From Chloroflexia bacterium SDU3-3 (lineage in GTDB: Bacteria; Chloroflexota; Chloroflexia; Chloroflexales; Roseiflexaceae), in the NCBI GenBank assembly GCA_009268125.1, contig WBOU01000013.1:62001-126000 (forward strand): 64,000 nucleotides of DNA, in the 5' to 3' direction. Both the position numbers and the translations under genes were made by a program. The notes beneath the pieces were generated by a model. The model did not search any database, was not told where the DNA came from, and saw only the letters and a list, made by a program, of their open reading frames with translations. Below, piece after piece: positions 47,154 through 55,784 of the stretch; the stretch's first letter is position 1, and each line of letters opens with the position of its first letter.

Positions 47154-47993
47154 CTAGCCCGCCGCCTGGATGCGCGACAGCACCCCGCGGATCACCGCGC
47201 TGAACGCGGGCTTGGCGGCCTCGCCGGCCTCAAGCACCTCCTCGTGGTTGGCGGGCGCACCATCGGGCAGCGCCAGGTTGGTGATCAGCGAGATCGCCAG
47301 CACCCGCATGCCGCCGTGCCGCGCCACCAGCACCTCGGGCGCGGTCGACATCCCCACCGCATCGGCCCCCAAGATCTGGAACATCTTCAGCTCGGCCCCG
47401 CTCTCGAAGGCCGGGCCGCTGACCATGGCGTAGACGCCCTCGCGCAGGGTCGTCCCGGCCTCGGCAGCGGCCTCGCGGGCCATCTGGGCCAGCCCCTCGT
47501 CGTACGCGCCCACCACCGGCGGGAAGCGCACGCCCAGGCGGTCGTCGTTCGGGCCGACCAGCGGGTGATGGCCAGCCAGGCCAGGGAAGAAGATGTGGTC
47601 GCGCAGGCGCATCAGGTTGCCCACCTGCCACTCGGGGCGCAGGCCGCCCGCCGCGTTGGTGGCGATCAGGGTGTCGCAGCCCAGCGCGCGCAGCACGCGG
47701 ATGGGGAAGGTCACCTCCTGCATAGTGTAGCCCTCGTAGAAGTGGAAGCGCCCGCGCATCACGGCCACGGGGTGGCCCGCCAGAAGGCCCACCGCCAGCT
47801 CGCCGCGGTGGCCGTGCACCGTGGACTTGGGGAAGCCCGGGATCTCGCCGTAGGGGATGATGGTGGCCTGCTCGATCTCATCGGCCAGCGCGCCCAGGCC
47901 CGAGCCGAGCACCAGCGCGGTGCGCGGCACTATGCCGATCCGGCCCGCGATAGCGGCGCGCGCCTGCTCGATCTGGGTATAGAGGTCGCTCAT
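47154..47993 (-). CDS. punA: Purine nucleoside phosphorylase
   Basis: A 279-residue enzyme of the trimeric, high-molecular-weight-substrate PNP class. Phosphate-site motif LVLGSGLGALADEIE, the HGHRGELAVGLLAG loop, MRGRFHFYEGY, the TNAAGGLRPEW signature and the purine-site region ALISLITNLA-type near the end (with NLALPDGAPANHEEVL) are present. It splits guanosine and inosine to the base and ribose-1-phosphate. The gene complements xpt and the BMP importer earlier in the window. Ribosome site AAAGGAG lies 9 bases before the ATG; a -10 TATAAT on the minus strand lies in the upstream hairpin. Confidence 0.95.
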   Translation of the reverse strand: MSDLYTQIEQARAAIAGRIGIVPRTALVLGSGLGALADEIEQATIIPYGEIPGFPKSTVHGHRGELAVGLLAGHPVAVMRGRFHFYEGYTMQEVTFPIRVLRALGCDTLIATNAAGGLRPEWQVGNLMRLRDHIFFPGLAGHHPLVGPNDDRLGVRFPPVVGAYDEGLAQMAREAAAEAGTTLREGVYAMVSGPAFESGAELKMFQILGADAVGMSTAPEVLVARHGGMRVLAISLITNLALPDGAPANHEEVLEAGEAAKPAFSAVIRGVLSRIQAAG

Positions 47994-48018
47994 GATTCAG
48001 TGCTCCTTTAGATCCGGC

Positions 48019-48061
48019 AAAACAAAGACCGCGAAACCGCCATTATAGGGCGATTTCGCGG
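48019..48061 (-). terminator. Terminator of the PH/SHOCT gene with embedded punA -10
   Basis: CCGCGAAA pairs with TTTCGCGG, with an inner CGCC/GGCG pairing; on the minus strand it is followed by TCTTTGTTTTG. The loop contains TATAAT (48047-48042), about 49 bases before the punA start, so the same stretch may both end one transcript and begin the next. Confidence 0.7.
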
Positions 48062-48083
48062 CGCGGGTAATTCCTTAGGCGCG

Positions 48084-48782
48084 CTAGATCCGGCTCAGCA
48101 GCTCGCGCTTCTTCAGCTCGAACTCCTCGTTCGAGAGCACGCCGCGGTCGCGCAGCTCGGCCAGGGTGCTGAGCGTGTGCTCAAGATCGCCGCCGCCCGC
48201 CAGAGCGCCGCCCGCCGACACATACGGCTCGACCTCGCGCGGGTCGTAGTAGCCGAACCCGTGGATGTACTGCTGCTTCGCGTCGTTCATGGCCCGCTTG
48301 AAATCCAGCGGGTGCGCGATCTTCTGCAGCACATTCGCGCCTGTATCCGACGCGGTGAGAATCTCGACATCGCCGAAGTCGAACATGCGGCCCAGCCAGC
48401 TCTGGCGCAGCTCCAGATCATTGATCTTATCCAGCGACGAGTCAGCCGCCTCCTTGTTCACCACGCCGCGCAGGCGAACGACGCGGTGGTTAGTGATCAC
48501 GAACTCGGTGCTGACCCAGCGCAGGTAGTCGATGATCGCGCTCACCAGGATGATCAGGCTGATCACCAGGCACACGATCAGCACCATCTGGCCGATCGGC
48601 ATATTCCCTATCATACCCTGCCGCGAGTTCGGGAAGGCCACCTGCGAGGCCACGCCCGCCGCCACCATCAGCACGATCAGCGAAAGCTCCGCCAGGATAT
48701 TCCCGATAAGAATGAAGATATGCTGCCGCCCGATATAGATCACCTTCTCGTCGCGGCCCAGCAGATCGTCGATGTAGGCCAT
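48084..48782 (-). CDS. Membrane protein with PH domain and C-terminal SHOCT
   Basis: A 232-residue protein. Two hydrophobic helices (about 22-48 and 65-88) are followed by a bacterial PH (bPH_2) domain with TEFVITNHRVVRLRGVVNKEA and a strand pattern through DVEILTASDTG. The end (about 200-232) is a SHOCT motif LSTLAELRDRGVLSNEEFELKKRELLSRI, a short oligomerisation helix pair. ATG 48782 follows AAGGAGAAG. The PH/SHOCT combination is common in membrane proteins of unknown role. It is transcribed toward punA and separated from it by a terminator. Confidence 0.85.
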   Translation of the reverse strand: MAYIDDLLGRDEKVIYIGRQHIFILIGNILAELSLIVLMVAAGVASQVAFPNSRQGMIGNMPIGQMVLIVCLVISLIILVSAIIDYLRWVSTEFVITNHRVVRLRGVVNKEAADSSLDKINDLELRQSWLGRMFDFGDVEILTASDTGANVLQKIAHPLDFKRAMNDAKQQYIHGFGYYDPREVEPYVSAGGALAGGGDLEHTLSTLAELRDRGVLSNEEFELKKRELLSRI

Positions 48783-48896
48783 AACCACTTCTCCTTACGC
48801 AATGGCTGGAATGTCTGTGACTACGCGGCTTGCGGGACTTGCACCCATGCGTCGTAGTCCCAAAGCGATAGTGCAATGTCCCCGGCGCAGGGCGTG

Positions 48897-49670
48897 CTAC
48901 GCCGGGCCGCTCGGTAGGCGGGTACGAACATCATCTAGGAATGCGACCGAGCGCAGGTCGCGCTCAAGCACCTGCCGGATGTAGGCGCGCAGCAGCGCCT
49001 CGGCCTCGGCGCGCACCTGGGGCGAGATCTGCATGCGGTCGACCGCCTCGATCGGCTGGGTCTGCAGGAAGCGCAGCAGCTTGAATGCACCAAGCCCCAT
49101 GGCCATGGCGCGCGGGTCGGCGCTGGCGCAGCGCGGGCAGAGCACCCCGCCCATCGCGGGGCTGAAGCGGCTGGCCTGCTCGGTCAGCTGCTCTTGGCAG
49201 GCGGCGCAGTGGTGAAAGCGTGGCCGATAGCCCACATACCCCAGCAGGCGCAGCTCGAACATGCGCAGCACCAGATCGGCGGGGCTGCCCGCGTCCAGCG
49301 CACCCAGGGTCTCGACCAGCAGCTCAAATACCTGGGGGTTTTCGTCTTCCTCCTCTATCAGCCGGTCGATCAGCTCGGCGCAGTAGTAGGCTGCGCCGAT
49401 GCGGTCGAGATCGGCCCGCAGATGCTCGTAGCTGTGGATGAGGGCGCTCTGGGTGACGATATCGAAGGTGCGGCCAACCGCCAGCAGCATGGTGGCGTAG
49501 CTAAACAGCTCGATATGCCCAGCGATGCGGCTGGCGGTCTTGCGCGCGCCCTTGGCCACCACGCGCCGCTTACCCGCCGGGGTCAGCAGGGTGAGCAGCC
49601 GGTCGGCCTCGCCAGTGTCGCCGCGGCGGATGACCACCGCCTCTGTTCGGTAGACGCGTTCTCGTGCCAT
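48897..49670 (-). CDS. recO: DNA repair protein RecO
   Basis: A 257-residue protein of RecO length. The N-terminal OB fold starts ERVYRTEAVVIRRGDTGEADRLLTLLT and includes VVAKGARKTASRIAGHIELF. The helical middle has AYYCAELIDRLIEEEDENP. A zinc-binding segment with two CxxC pairs (CAACQEQL ... CPRC) follows. RecO anneals DNA and helps RecR load RecA; recR is at 1.3-1.9 kb. The gene lies 32 bases after the XPB-like gene on the same strand, so the two are probably co-transcribed. Confidence 0.95.
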   Translation of the reverse strand: MARERVYRTEAVVIRRGDTGEADRLLTLLTPAGKRRVVAKGARKTASRIAGHIELFSYATMLLAVGRTFDIVTQSALIHSYEHLRADLDRIGAAYYCAELIDRLIEEEDENPQVFELLVETLGALDAGSPADLVLRMFELRLLGYVGYRPRFHHCAACQEQLTEQASRFSPAMGGVLCPRCASADPRAMAMGLGAFKLLRFLQTQPIEAVDRMQISPQVRAEAEALLRAYIRQVLERDLRSVAFLDDVRTRLPSGPA

Positions 49671-49702
49671 AGGGTGATTGCCGTGCCTCGTGGGCCGAGG
49701 GC

Positions 49703-51568
49703 CTAGGGCAGCCGCTCGCGCAGCGCCTCAAGCGCCCCCCGCCCCAACTGATATGCTCGGTTGAGCTGCCGCTCGTCGAGAAGATCGGAGACCCGCCGCA
49801 GCAGGGCCGCGCTCGCGCCGCCCTCGATCTGTAGATCGGCGCAGGCCCCGGCGTAGAACTCCAGCGCGGCCAGCACCACCGCTAGGTCGCGCTCGCCCAG
49901 GGGCGTGGCAGCGGCCTCGGCGGCGAGGCCGTAGCCCGCCTTGCGCATGCGCTCGGCCAGGGCGGGCGCATCGCCCTCGCGGATGGCGTAGGCCGTGTCG
50001 CTCAGGCGCTGGGCGGCGGGGAAGCGCAGCCGCCGATCATGGCGGATCTGCTGCATCACTGCGGCGTCGCTGGCTTCGACCAGCACCGCCCGCCGCAGCG
50101 AGACCTGGCCGTGCTGGCGGGCCCACTCGCGCATGGATGCCAGCACGTTCTGCGGCACACGCCGCTCGCTGGCCTCGATCAAGAACTGCTCAATATCGTC
50201 AAAAGCTATGCCACGGTCCAGCGCGGCCAGCAGCGCGTGTCGGTCGAGGTGGAAGACCGACATTGCACCGCCTGCTATCTGGCGTGCGATCCGCCCGATC
50301 TGAAAGCGCGCGTAGAGCGACGCATAGGGCGGCACCAGCGCCTCAAAGTTTGATTGTACCACGAGTGGTGCGGCTGGTGGCTCTGCGGGCGGCGGGGCCT
50401 GCCGCAGCAGCGCCGCGCCCATGGGCGTCAGCCGCAGCAGCGCGGGGTCGCCCGCGCGCGGGGCCAGGTCGGCCAGGCCCAGCCAGTGCAGCGGCCCGGC
50501 GATCACGCTGGCGATCTGCGCGCCCTCCACCGCATCCCAGTGGGCGAAGCCATCGAGCGAGCGTCCGTCGCGGCTGCGGATGCCCCACGACTCGTAGCGG
50601 CCGGTGGGGCGGGCGTAGTCCGGCTCGACATCGCGGATGGCGGCGACCACGGCGGACAGCGACACCCACTGGTCATCGGGCAGCTGGGCGAAGATCCGCA
50701 CCAGAGCGCGGTGGGCGCGCTGCAGATCGCGCCCGTAGGTGCGCTCGAACGACATACCGCACATGCTGGCCAGCTCGTCGAACCCCGACTCGGCCCAGGC
50801 ATCCAGCATGGCGCGGGCGCGCTCGGCGGCGGGGCGGCGCAGCCATGCCAGCGCCGCGCGGGTGGGGCGCAGCAGGCCGCCGCTGGGCCGCAGCAGGCCG
50901 GACTGCTCGGCAATAGCCTGCAGAAAGGTGTGGTAGGGCGCAGGCTCGCCCTGGCCCAGCCGCTGCGCCAGCTGGCGCAGGCTGGCCGCCCGCAGCGCGC
51001 CGCCCGCCCCCACCTCAAGCGCGCCATCATAGCCCAGCAGCAGCAGGGCCAGCAGGTCGCCCTCGGCATCCTGGGTGGATCGGGCGCGCATGTCGAGCGG
51101 GGCGGGCGCGGGGGCCACCTGGATGCGAGAGGGCGCGGGGGCCACCGGCGGCAGCAGCGCCAGCAGATCGGGCGGGATGGCGTAGCGGCGCTCGTGGCCC
51201 GACGGCACCGGCTGGATCATACCCAGCAAAAATAGCCGCTCGGTGGGCGACGGCGGGGCCGACAGCGCCAGCAGATAGGCGCGGGGGTTGGCGTAGCTCT
51301 CGGCGGCGCGGATGCTGCCAAACTCGCGCTCGATCACCGGCGCGGGCAGGCTGCCGCCGTGGGATTGCAGGCGCACCAGCGCGGCGCGCGCTGGCGGCGG
51401 CAGGCCATCTAGCGCGCGCCGCACTGCGGTGGCATCGAGCATCGCATCTGCCAGCAGCTCGGGCGAGGCCCCCAGATCAGGCGATAGCAGCCACATCCGC
51501 GCAATCACCGCTCGCTCCGAGGGGATTCGCTCCTCTAGCCAGAACCGCAGATCCAGAGCGCCATTCAT
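49703..51568 (-). CDS. XPB/Ssl2-like helicase-associated protein without helicase motor
   Basis: A 621-residue protein. The C-terminal half has the pattern of the XPB/Ssl2 N-terminal helicase-associated domain: VVQSNFEALVPPYASLYARFQIGRIA, MSVFHLDRHALLAALDRGI and the helical region around LREWARQHGQVSLRRAVLVE-like positions. There is no Walker A or DEAD/DEAH motif anywhere, so it lacks ATPase function. The first half is helical, with a Pro/Ala linker near residue 150. Related stand-alone proteins occur in actinobacteria and other high-GC bacteria. It probably binds DNA or a helicase partner. ATG 51568 is preceded by AGAAGGA. It lies upstream of recO, in the same unit. Confidence 0.75.
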   Translation of the reverse strand: MNGALDLRFWLEERIPSERAVIARMWLLSPDLGASPELLADAMLDATAVRRALDGLPPPARAALVRLQSHGGSLPAPVIEREFGSIRAAESYANPRAYLLALSAPPSPTERLFLLGMIQPVPSGHERRYAIPPDLLALLPPVAPAPSRIQVAPAPAPLDMRARSTQDAEGDLLALLLLGYDGALEVGAGGALRAASLRQLAQRLGQGEPAPYHTFLQAIAEQSGLLRPSGGLLRPTRAALAWLRRPAAERARAMLDAWAESGFDELASMCGMSFERTYGRDLQRAHRALVRIFAQLPDDQWVSLSAVVAAIRDVEPDYARPTGRYESWGIRSRDGRSLDGFAHWDAVEGAQIASVIAGPLHWLGLADLAPRAGDPALLRLTPMGAALLRQAPPPAEPPAAPLVVQSNFEALVPPYASLYARFQIGRIARQIAGGAMSVFHLDRHALLAALDRGIAFDDIEQFLIEASERRVPQNVLASMREWARQHGQVSLRRAVLVEASDAAVMQQIRHDRRLRFPAAQRLSDTAYAIREGDAPALAERMRKAGYGLAAEAAATPLGERDLAVVLAALEFYAGACADLQIEGGASAALLRRVSDLLDERQLNRAYQLGRGALEALRERLP

Positions 51569-51752
51569 CAAGCTATCGTCCTTCTGTGGGTACGAAAACC
51601 CTTTCACGATCGCGCCATAGGCCATAGGGAAGCCCAGCAAAGTATAGCATATCTGAGCTAGGAAGGGGAGCAGCGCCCCATGCCGCGCCCCGGCTGTGGT
51701 ATTATGCACCGCGGGCTTTTCTGGCCCGTGTCGCTGAAGCACCAAACGATAC

Positions 51753-51772
51753 TGCCAGGCCAGCGCCTGGCA
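51753..51772 (+). promoter_or_regulatory. Hairpin abutting the pgsA ribosome site
   Basis: A perfect 8-bp stem TGCCAGGC / GCCTGGCA with loop CAGC ends directly at the AGGAGG ribosome site of pgsA. It could control translation or protect the mRNA end. Confidence 0.5.
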
Positions 51773-51783
51773 AGGAGGAAGGC

Positions 51784-52386
51784 TTGTCGGCCCGAAGCAT
51801 CCCAAATTTGCTCGGCTTTCTGCGCATTCTCACCACGCCCCTGCTGTTCTGGCTTGTGCTCTGGGGCACGGCGGGCGGCTACATCGGGGCCAGCGTCCTG
51901 CTGCTGCTGATGGCGATCAGCGACATGGTAGATGGCAAGCTGGCCCGTCGGCTCAACGCGGTCTCGCCGCTGGGCGTCTTCCTCGACACCACATCCGACA
52001 AGATCTTTGTGGCCGGTGCCATGCTGCCCATGATCGAGACCGGCCTGCTGCCCGCCTGGATCCCCTTCCTAGTGATCTTCCGCGACTCGGCGGTGTCGGG
52101 CCTGCGCTCCTACGCCGCCGCCGAGGGCCACGTGATCTCGGCTGGGGCCTGGGGCAAGCAGAAGCTGGTGATCTCGGTGGTGGCAATCATCTGGCGGCTG
52201 GTCGCGGCCACGATCACGCTCTACCCCGAGGCGCCCAACTGGCTGCAGCTGATCGGCAACGTGTGGCCGATCTCGATGGGGCTGTGCGTGATCTGGACGG
52301 CGATCTCGGGCATTGAGTACTTTGTCAAGGCCTGGCCCATGCTCAGCAGCGATATCACCCCCAAGGTGAAGGGCGATCTCGAGTAG
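51784..52386 (+). CDS. pgsA: CDP-diacylglycerol-glycerol-3-phosphate phosphatidyltransferase
   Basis: A 200-residue membrane enzyme making phosphatidylglycerophosphate, first step to phosphatidylglycerol. The CDP-alcohol phosphotransferase signature is exact: DG-KL-AR, eight residues, G-VFL-D-TTS-D in DGKLARRLNAVSPLG and the FLDTTSDK that follows. About six hydrophobic helices are present. It begins with TTG, chosen because AAGGAGGAAGG lies directly before it; no ATG near the N-terminus fits. The stop is near the start of the next gene. PgsA is the usual assignment for this length, but other CDP-alcohol transferases share the signature. Confidence 0.9.
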   Translation: MSARSIPNLLGFLRILTTPLLFWLVLWGTAGGYIGASVLLLLMAISDMVDGKLARRLNAVSPLGVFLDTTSDKIFVAGAMLPMIETGLLPAWIPFLVIFRDSAVSGLRSYAAAEGHVISAGAWGKQKLVISVVAIIWRLVAATITLYPEAPNWLQLIGNVWPISMGLCVIWTAISGIEYFVKAWPMLSSDITPKVKGDLE

Positions 52387-52447
52387 CTTGCCACCTAGCG
52401 CACGGCGCGTTCCGATCCAGCCCGCGACAACCTACCGAGCAACCTGC

Positions 52448-53314
52448 ATGTACAACGCACAGATCCGCAGCCTGCTGCACCGCGTCCTCATCCAGATCAG
52501 CATCGGCACCGCAGCGCTTGCGGCCATCGGCGTGCTGGCCCTGGCGCAGGGCCACACGCGCTCCTGGGATTTCCCGCTGGCATGCGGCATCGAGGCGCTG
52601 GCCTTCGCCGGGGCCGCCGCGTGCATCCAGCGGCGCTGGATGGCTGGCGCGGGGGTGGCGCTGGCGGCACAGGCGCTGGTGTGCGCCGCTATGGCCACGC
52701 GCTACCCCCAGCTGGCGGCGGCGCTGGCGGTGCGGCAGTCGGTGGGGGCGTGCCTGATGCTTGCGCTCATCCCGCGCAGGCTGTTTGCGGCCATGTGCGG
52801 GCTGTCGCTGCTGAGCGTGGCCTGCAGCATCATCCGCCCCGCGATCGCTATCCCGCCCGCGCCGCTGGGGCCGTGGCTCATGCCGATGAGCATGGCGGTC
52901 ACCATGCTGACGCTCGGCGCGGTGGTCTGGGCGGGCAAGCAGATCATCGGCATCGAGCGCGCCACCCGCGTGCAGCTCGCCCAGAGCCTGGCCCAGCTGC
53001 ACGATGCCCAGACCCAGCTGCTGCGGGCTGCGCAGGACAAGGCCGCCATCGATACCGCGATCGCGGCCACCCACGACCTCGCCCAGCCGCTGACCGTCAT
53101 CCTCAGCGAGGCGGGCATGCTGCGGGCCTTCCCGCAGACCGCCGCCGAGCAGGCCCAGTCGATCTCTGCGATCGAGCGCGCGGCCATCCAGGCATCCCAG
53201 AAGCTCCACCGCATCCGCGAGGTGCGGCACTATGTGCCCACCGAGTACCTAAACGATATCACGATGCTGAATCTGGAATCGGATCAGGCCTACGATCCGC
53301 AGATCCGCATATAG
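52448..53314 (+). CDS. Membrane protein with a HisKA-like helix but no ATPase domain
   Basis: A 288-residue protein. Residues about 10-165 contain six hydrophobic segments. A coiled coil (about 168-200) leads into a histidine-kinase dimerisation pattern AAIDTAIAATHDLAQPLTVI with His209, followed by a second helix (SAIERAAIQASQKLHRIREV). It then ends about 30 residues later. No N, G1 or G2 box of an HATPase domain is present, and the following bases contain no frame for it. It may be a phosphotransfer partner, a kinase inhibitor or a decayed kinase. ATG 52448 has no clear ribosome site; an upstream start near the pgsA stop codon is possible. Confidence 0.7.
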   Translation: MYNAQIRSLLHRVLIQISIGTAALAAIGVLALAQGHTRSWDFPLACGIEALAFAGAAACIQRRWMAGAGVALAAQALVCAAMATRYPQLAAALAVRQSVGACLMLALIPRRLFAAMCGLSLLSVACSIIRPAIAIPPAPLGPWLMPMSMAVTMLTLGAVVWAGKQIIGIERATRVQLAQSLAQLHDAQTQLLRAAQDKAAIDTAIAATHDLAQPLTVILSEAGMLRAFPQTAAEQAQSISAIERAAIQASQKLHRIREVRHYVPTEYLNDITMLNLESDQAYDPQIRI

Positions 53315-53510
53315 CGACGCCCCAGCGGCAGGAACATACAGCGGCGTACCGAGCAGCACAGCAAGCAACAGGAAGGCACAGTCAGGCGGCGCGCTGGGCA
53401 TATTGACATGGGTTCTGCGGCAGACTATTGTAGCCATAGCCGCCGTACGCCAAACGATGCCATCATTTTTCGCCAGAGCGCCCCGCGCGCTTGGCAAGGG
53501 AGCTTGTGCT

Positions 53511-54839
53511 ATGCGCGACATCTCCGCCCAGGCCGCCGACACGCGCCGCCCGCTCACCACGGCCCAGCAGATCGTGCTGAGCGTCTACTGGCTGGCCACC
53601 AGCGCCCACTGGTCGGCCATCCTGATCACGCTGCTGCCCCTCCAGGCCGAGGCGATCGGCGGGGCCGAGTTCAAGGGCCGCACGCTGGGCAGCATCCTGC
53701 TGTTCGGCGCGCTGGTGTCGATGGTGGTCGCGCCCTTCTTCGGGGCCTGGAGCGACAGCGTGCGCACGCGCTGGGGGCGGCGCAAGCCCTTCCTCGTCGT
53801 TGGGACGATCTGCAACGTGGCGGGGCTGCTGGTGATGGCCAACATCCACGCAGGGCCAGGCGCGCTGCCGATCTACATCGCCACCTTCATGTGGCTCCAG
53901 CTGTTCAACAACCTGGCCACCGCTCCCTACACCGCGCTGCTGCCCGACATCACCCCGCCCGAGCAGCGCGGCTCGGCCAGCGGCTGGATGGGCCTGATGA
54001 GCATGCTGGGCACCTTCGTGGGCGGCATCACCGGGCTGCTGCTGCCGGTGGTGGGCGGCGTGTCGGGCGCATACCTGATGCTGGCCGCGATCATGCTGGT
54101 GGCCATGCTGATCACGGTGCGCTTCGTGCACGAGCCGCCCGCGCCGCCCGCAGCGCCGTTCCGGTGGGGCGTGGCGCTGCGCGGCATGCTCGCGCCCTTC
54201 CGCTCGCGCGACTTCGGCTGGGTGTTCTTCACGCGCTTCCTGGTCATCCTGGGCACCTTCACCGTGCAGGAGTTCATCCAGTTTTTTATGCAGGATGTGG
54301 TGGGCGGCGGCAGCGCCGAGCACACCTACACCTTCTTCGGCATAGCGCTGGCTAGCACCGCCGCCGCCGCGACCTCGTTCTTCATTATCGCGCTGCTGGT
54401 GGGCGCGGTGGGCAGCTCGCTGGTGGCAGGCAAGCTCTCCGACCGCTACGGGCGCAAGATCATGGTCTACATCAGCGGCGGGCTGCAGGCGCTAGTGGTG
54501 CTGGTGTTCGCGCTCAGCGGGCGCTTCGAGGTGGTGGTGCTGCTGGGCGTGGTGTTCGGGGTGGGCTACGGAGCCTACCGCTCGGTCGACTGGGCGCTGA
54601 TCACCGACGTGCTGCCCAACCAAGAGGAGTACGCCAAGGACATGGGTATGTGGCACATCGCCGACACCCTGCCGCAGATCCTGGCCACCCCGATCGCGGG
54701 CGCGCTGCTCGATGAGTTCCAGCGCGTCGGGCGCAGCAACGGCATGCCCACACTCGGGTATAATGTGATCTTTGCGATGGCCTTTGTCTACTTTCTGCTT
54801 GGGACTGCCCTTGTCCGCAATGTGCGCGGGGCAAGATGA
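53511..54839 (+). CDS. MFS transporter, glycoside/sugar carrier-like
   Basis: A 442-residue protein with about 12 hydrophobic segments. The MFS motif between helices 2 and 3 is FGAWSDSVRTRWGRRKPFLV, the form found in sucrose/SLC45-like and GPH-type carriers, with a second copy LSDRYGRKIM in the C-terminal half. FNNLATAPYTALLPDITPP and RSVDWALITDVLPNQEEYAKDMG are further family marks. A sugar or glycoside substrate is likely. ATG 53511 follows AAGGGAGC; the longer frame start at 53403 adds 36 residues without a fitting topology. trpA follows after 8 bases, possibly in the same transcript. Confidence 0.88.
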   Translation: MRDISAQAADTRRPLTTAQQIVLSVYWLATSAHWSAILITLLPLQAEAIGGAEFKGRTLGSILLFGALVSMVVAPFFGAWSDSVRTRWGRRKPFLVVGTICNVAGLLVMANIHAGPGALPIYIATFMWLQLFNNLATAPYTALLPDITPPEQRGSASGWMGLMSMLGTFVGGITGLLLPVVGGVSGAYLMLAAIMLVAMLITVRFVHEPPAPPAAPFRWGVALRGMLAPFRSRDFGWVFFTRFLVILGTFTVQEFIQFFMQDVVGGGSAEHTYTFFGIALASTAAAATSFFIIALLVGAVGSSLVAGKLSDRYGRKIMVYISGGLQALVVLVFALSGRFEVVVLLGVVFGVGYGAYRSVDWALITDVLPNQEEYAKDMGMWHIADTLPQILATPIAGALLDEFQRVGRSNGMPTLGYNVIFAMAFVYFLLGTALVRNVRGAR

Positions 54840-54847
54840 GGTAAGCT

Positions 54848-55633
54848 GTGAGCACAATCGCAGACGTTTTTACCCGCTGCAAGGCGGAAAAGAAGCTCGC
54901 GCTGATGCCGTACCTGATGATCGGCTACCCCCAGCGCGAATCGACCCTGGAGCTCGCGCCCGCGCTTGAGTCCGCCGGGGCCGACATGTTCGAGCTGGGC
55001 GTGCCCTTCTCCGACCCGCTGGCCGACGGCGCGACCATCCAGCGCGCGGCAGAGCGCTCGCTCGCCAACGGCGTGCGGCTGCCCTACTGCCTAGAGACGG
55101 CCGCCACGCTGCGCCAGCGCGGCCTGAAGGCCCCGCTGGTGATGATGGGCTACTACAACCCCTTCCTGCAGTATGGCGTCGAGCGGCTGTGCGACAGCGC
55201 GGCCTCGGCGGGCGTCGACGGCCTGATCATCCCCGACCTGCCGCCCGAGGAGGCCGCCGAGGTGGGCGCGGCCTCGCGCGCGCGCGGGCTGGACCTGATC
55301 TGCTTCATGGCCCCCACCACCCCCGAGGAGCGCATGGAGCAGATCGGCAAGGTGGCCAGCGGCTTCATCTACTGCGTGGCGCTCACCGGCGTCACCGGCG
55401 CGCGCAAGGAGCTGTGGTCGGGCCTGCCCGACTTCCTGCACCGCGTGCGCCAGCACACCGACCTGCCGCTAGTGGTGGGCTTCGGCATCAGCACGCCCGA
55501 GCACATCCAGCAGGTAGGCGCCTACGCCGACGGCGCGATCGTGGCCAGCGCCCTGATCAACACGCTCGACCGCCTCGCGCCCGAGGCCCAGGTCGAGGGC
55601 GCGGCCCAGTTCGTGCGCTCGCTGCGCGGCTAG
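54848..55633 (+). CDS. trpA: Tryptophan synthase alpha chain
   Basis: A 261-residue TIM-barrel enzyme splitting indole-3-glycerol phosphate into indole and glyceraldehyde-3-phosphate. Catalytic Glu and Asp are in FELGVPFSDPLADG; GLIIPDLPPEEA and CVALTGVTGARKEL are the flexible loop regions, and VVGFGIST the phosphate site. It starts with GTG, with GAGG in the sequence before. There is no trpB or other trp gene in the window; it follows an MFS transporter by 8 bases. The partner subunit must be elsewhere in the genome. Confidence 0.96.
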   Translation: MSTIADVFTRCKAEKKLALMPYLMIGYPQRESTLELAPALESAGADMFELGVPFSDPLADGATIQRAAERSLANGVRLPYCLETAATLRQRGLKAPLVMMGYYNPFLQYGVERLCDSAASAGVDGLIIPDLPPEEAAEVGAASRARGLDLICFMAPTTPEERMEQIGKVASGFIYCVALTGVTGARKELWSGLPDFLHRVRQHTDLPLVVGFGISTPEHIQQVGAYADGAIVASALINTLDRLAPEAQVEGAAQFVRSLRG

Positions 55634-55660
55634 CCCGCCTAACTTGTTCCTACGTTCCAG

Positions 55661-55687
55661 CTTGGGGAGGCAGCGCGCCTCCCCAAG
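55661..55687 (+). terminator. Hairpin after trpA, possible terminator
   Basis: Perfect 11-bp stem CTTGGGGAGGC / GCCTCCCCAAG with a 5-base loop, about 28 bases after the trpA stop codon. No T run follows, so termination efficiency is uncertain. Confidence 0.55.
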
Positions 55688-55784
55688 CCTGTCTCTGACG
55701 CTGCTCGCAAAAAACCAGCGCTATCATTTGCTTTGCATTGAAAAAGAGCCGAGACTCTTTCAAAATGAGGAGAGGAAAACAGAC

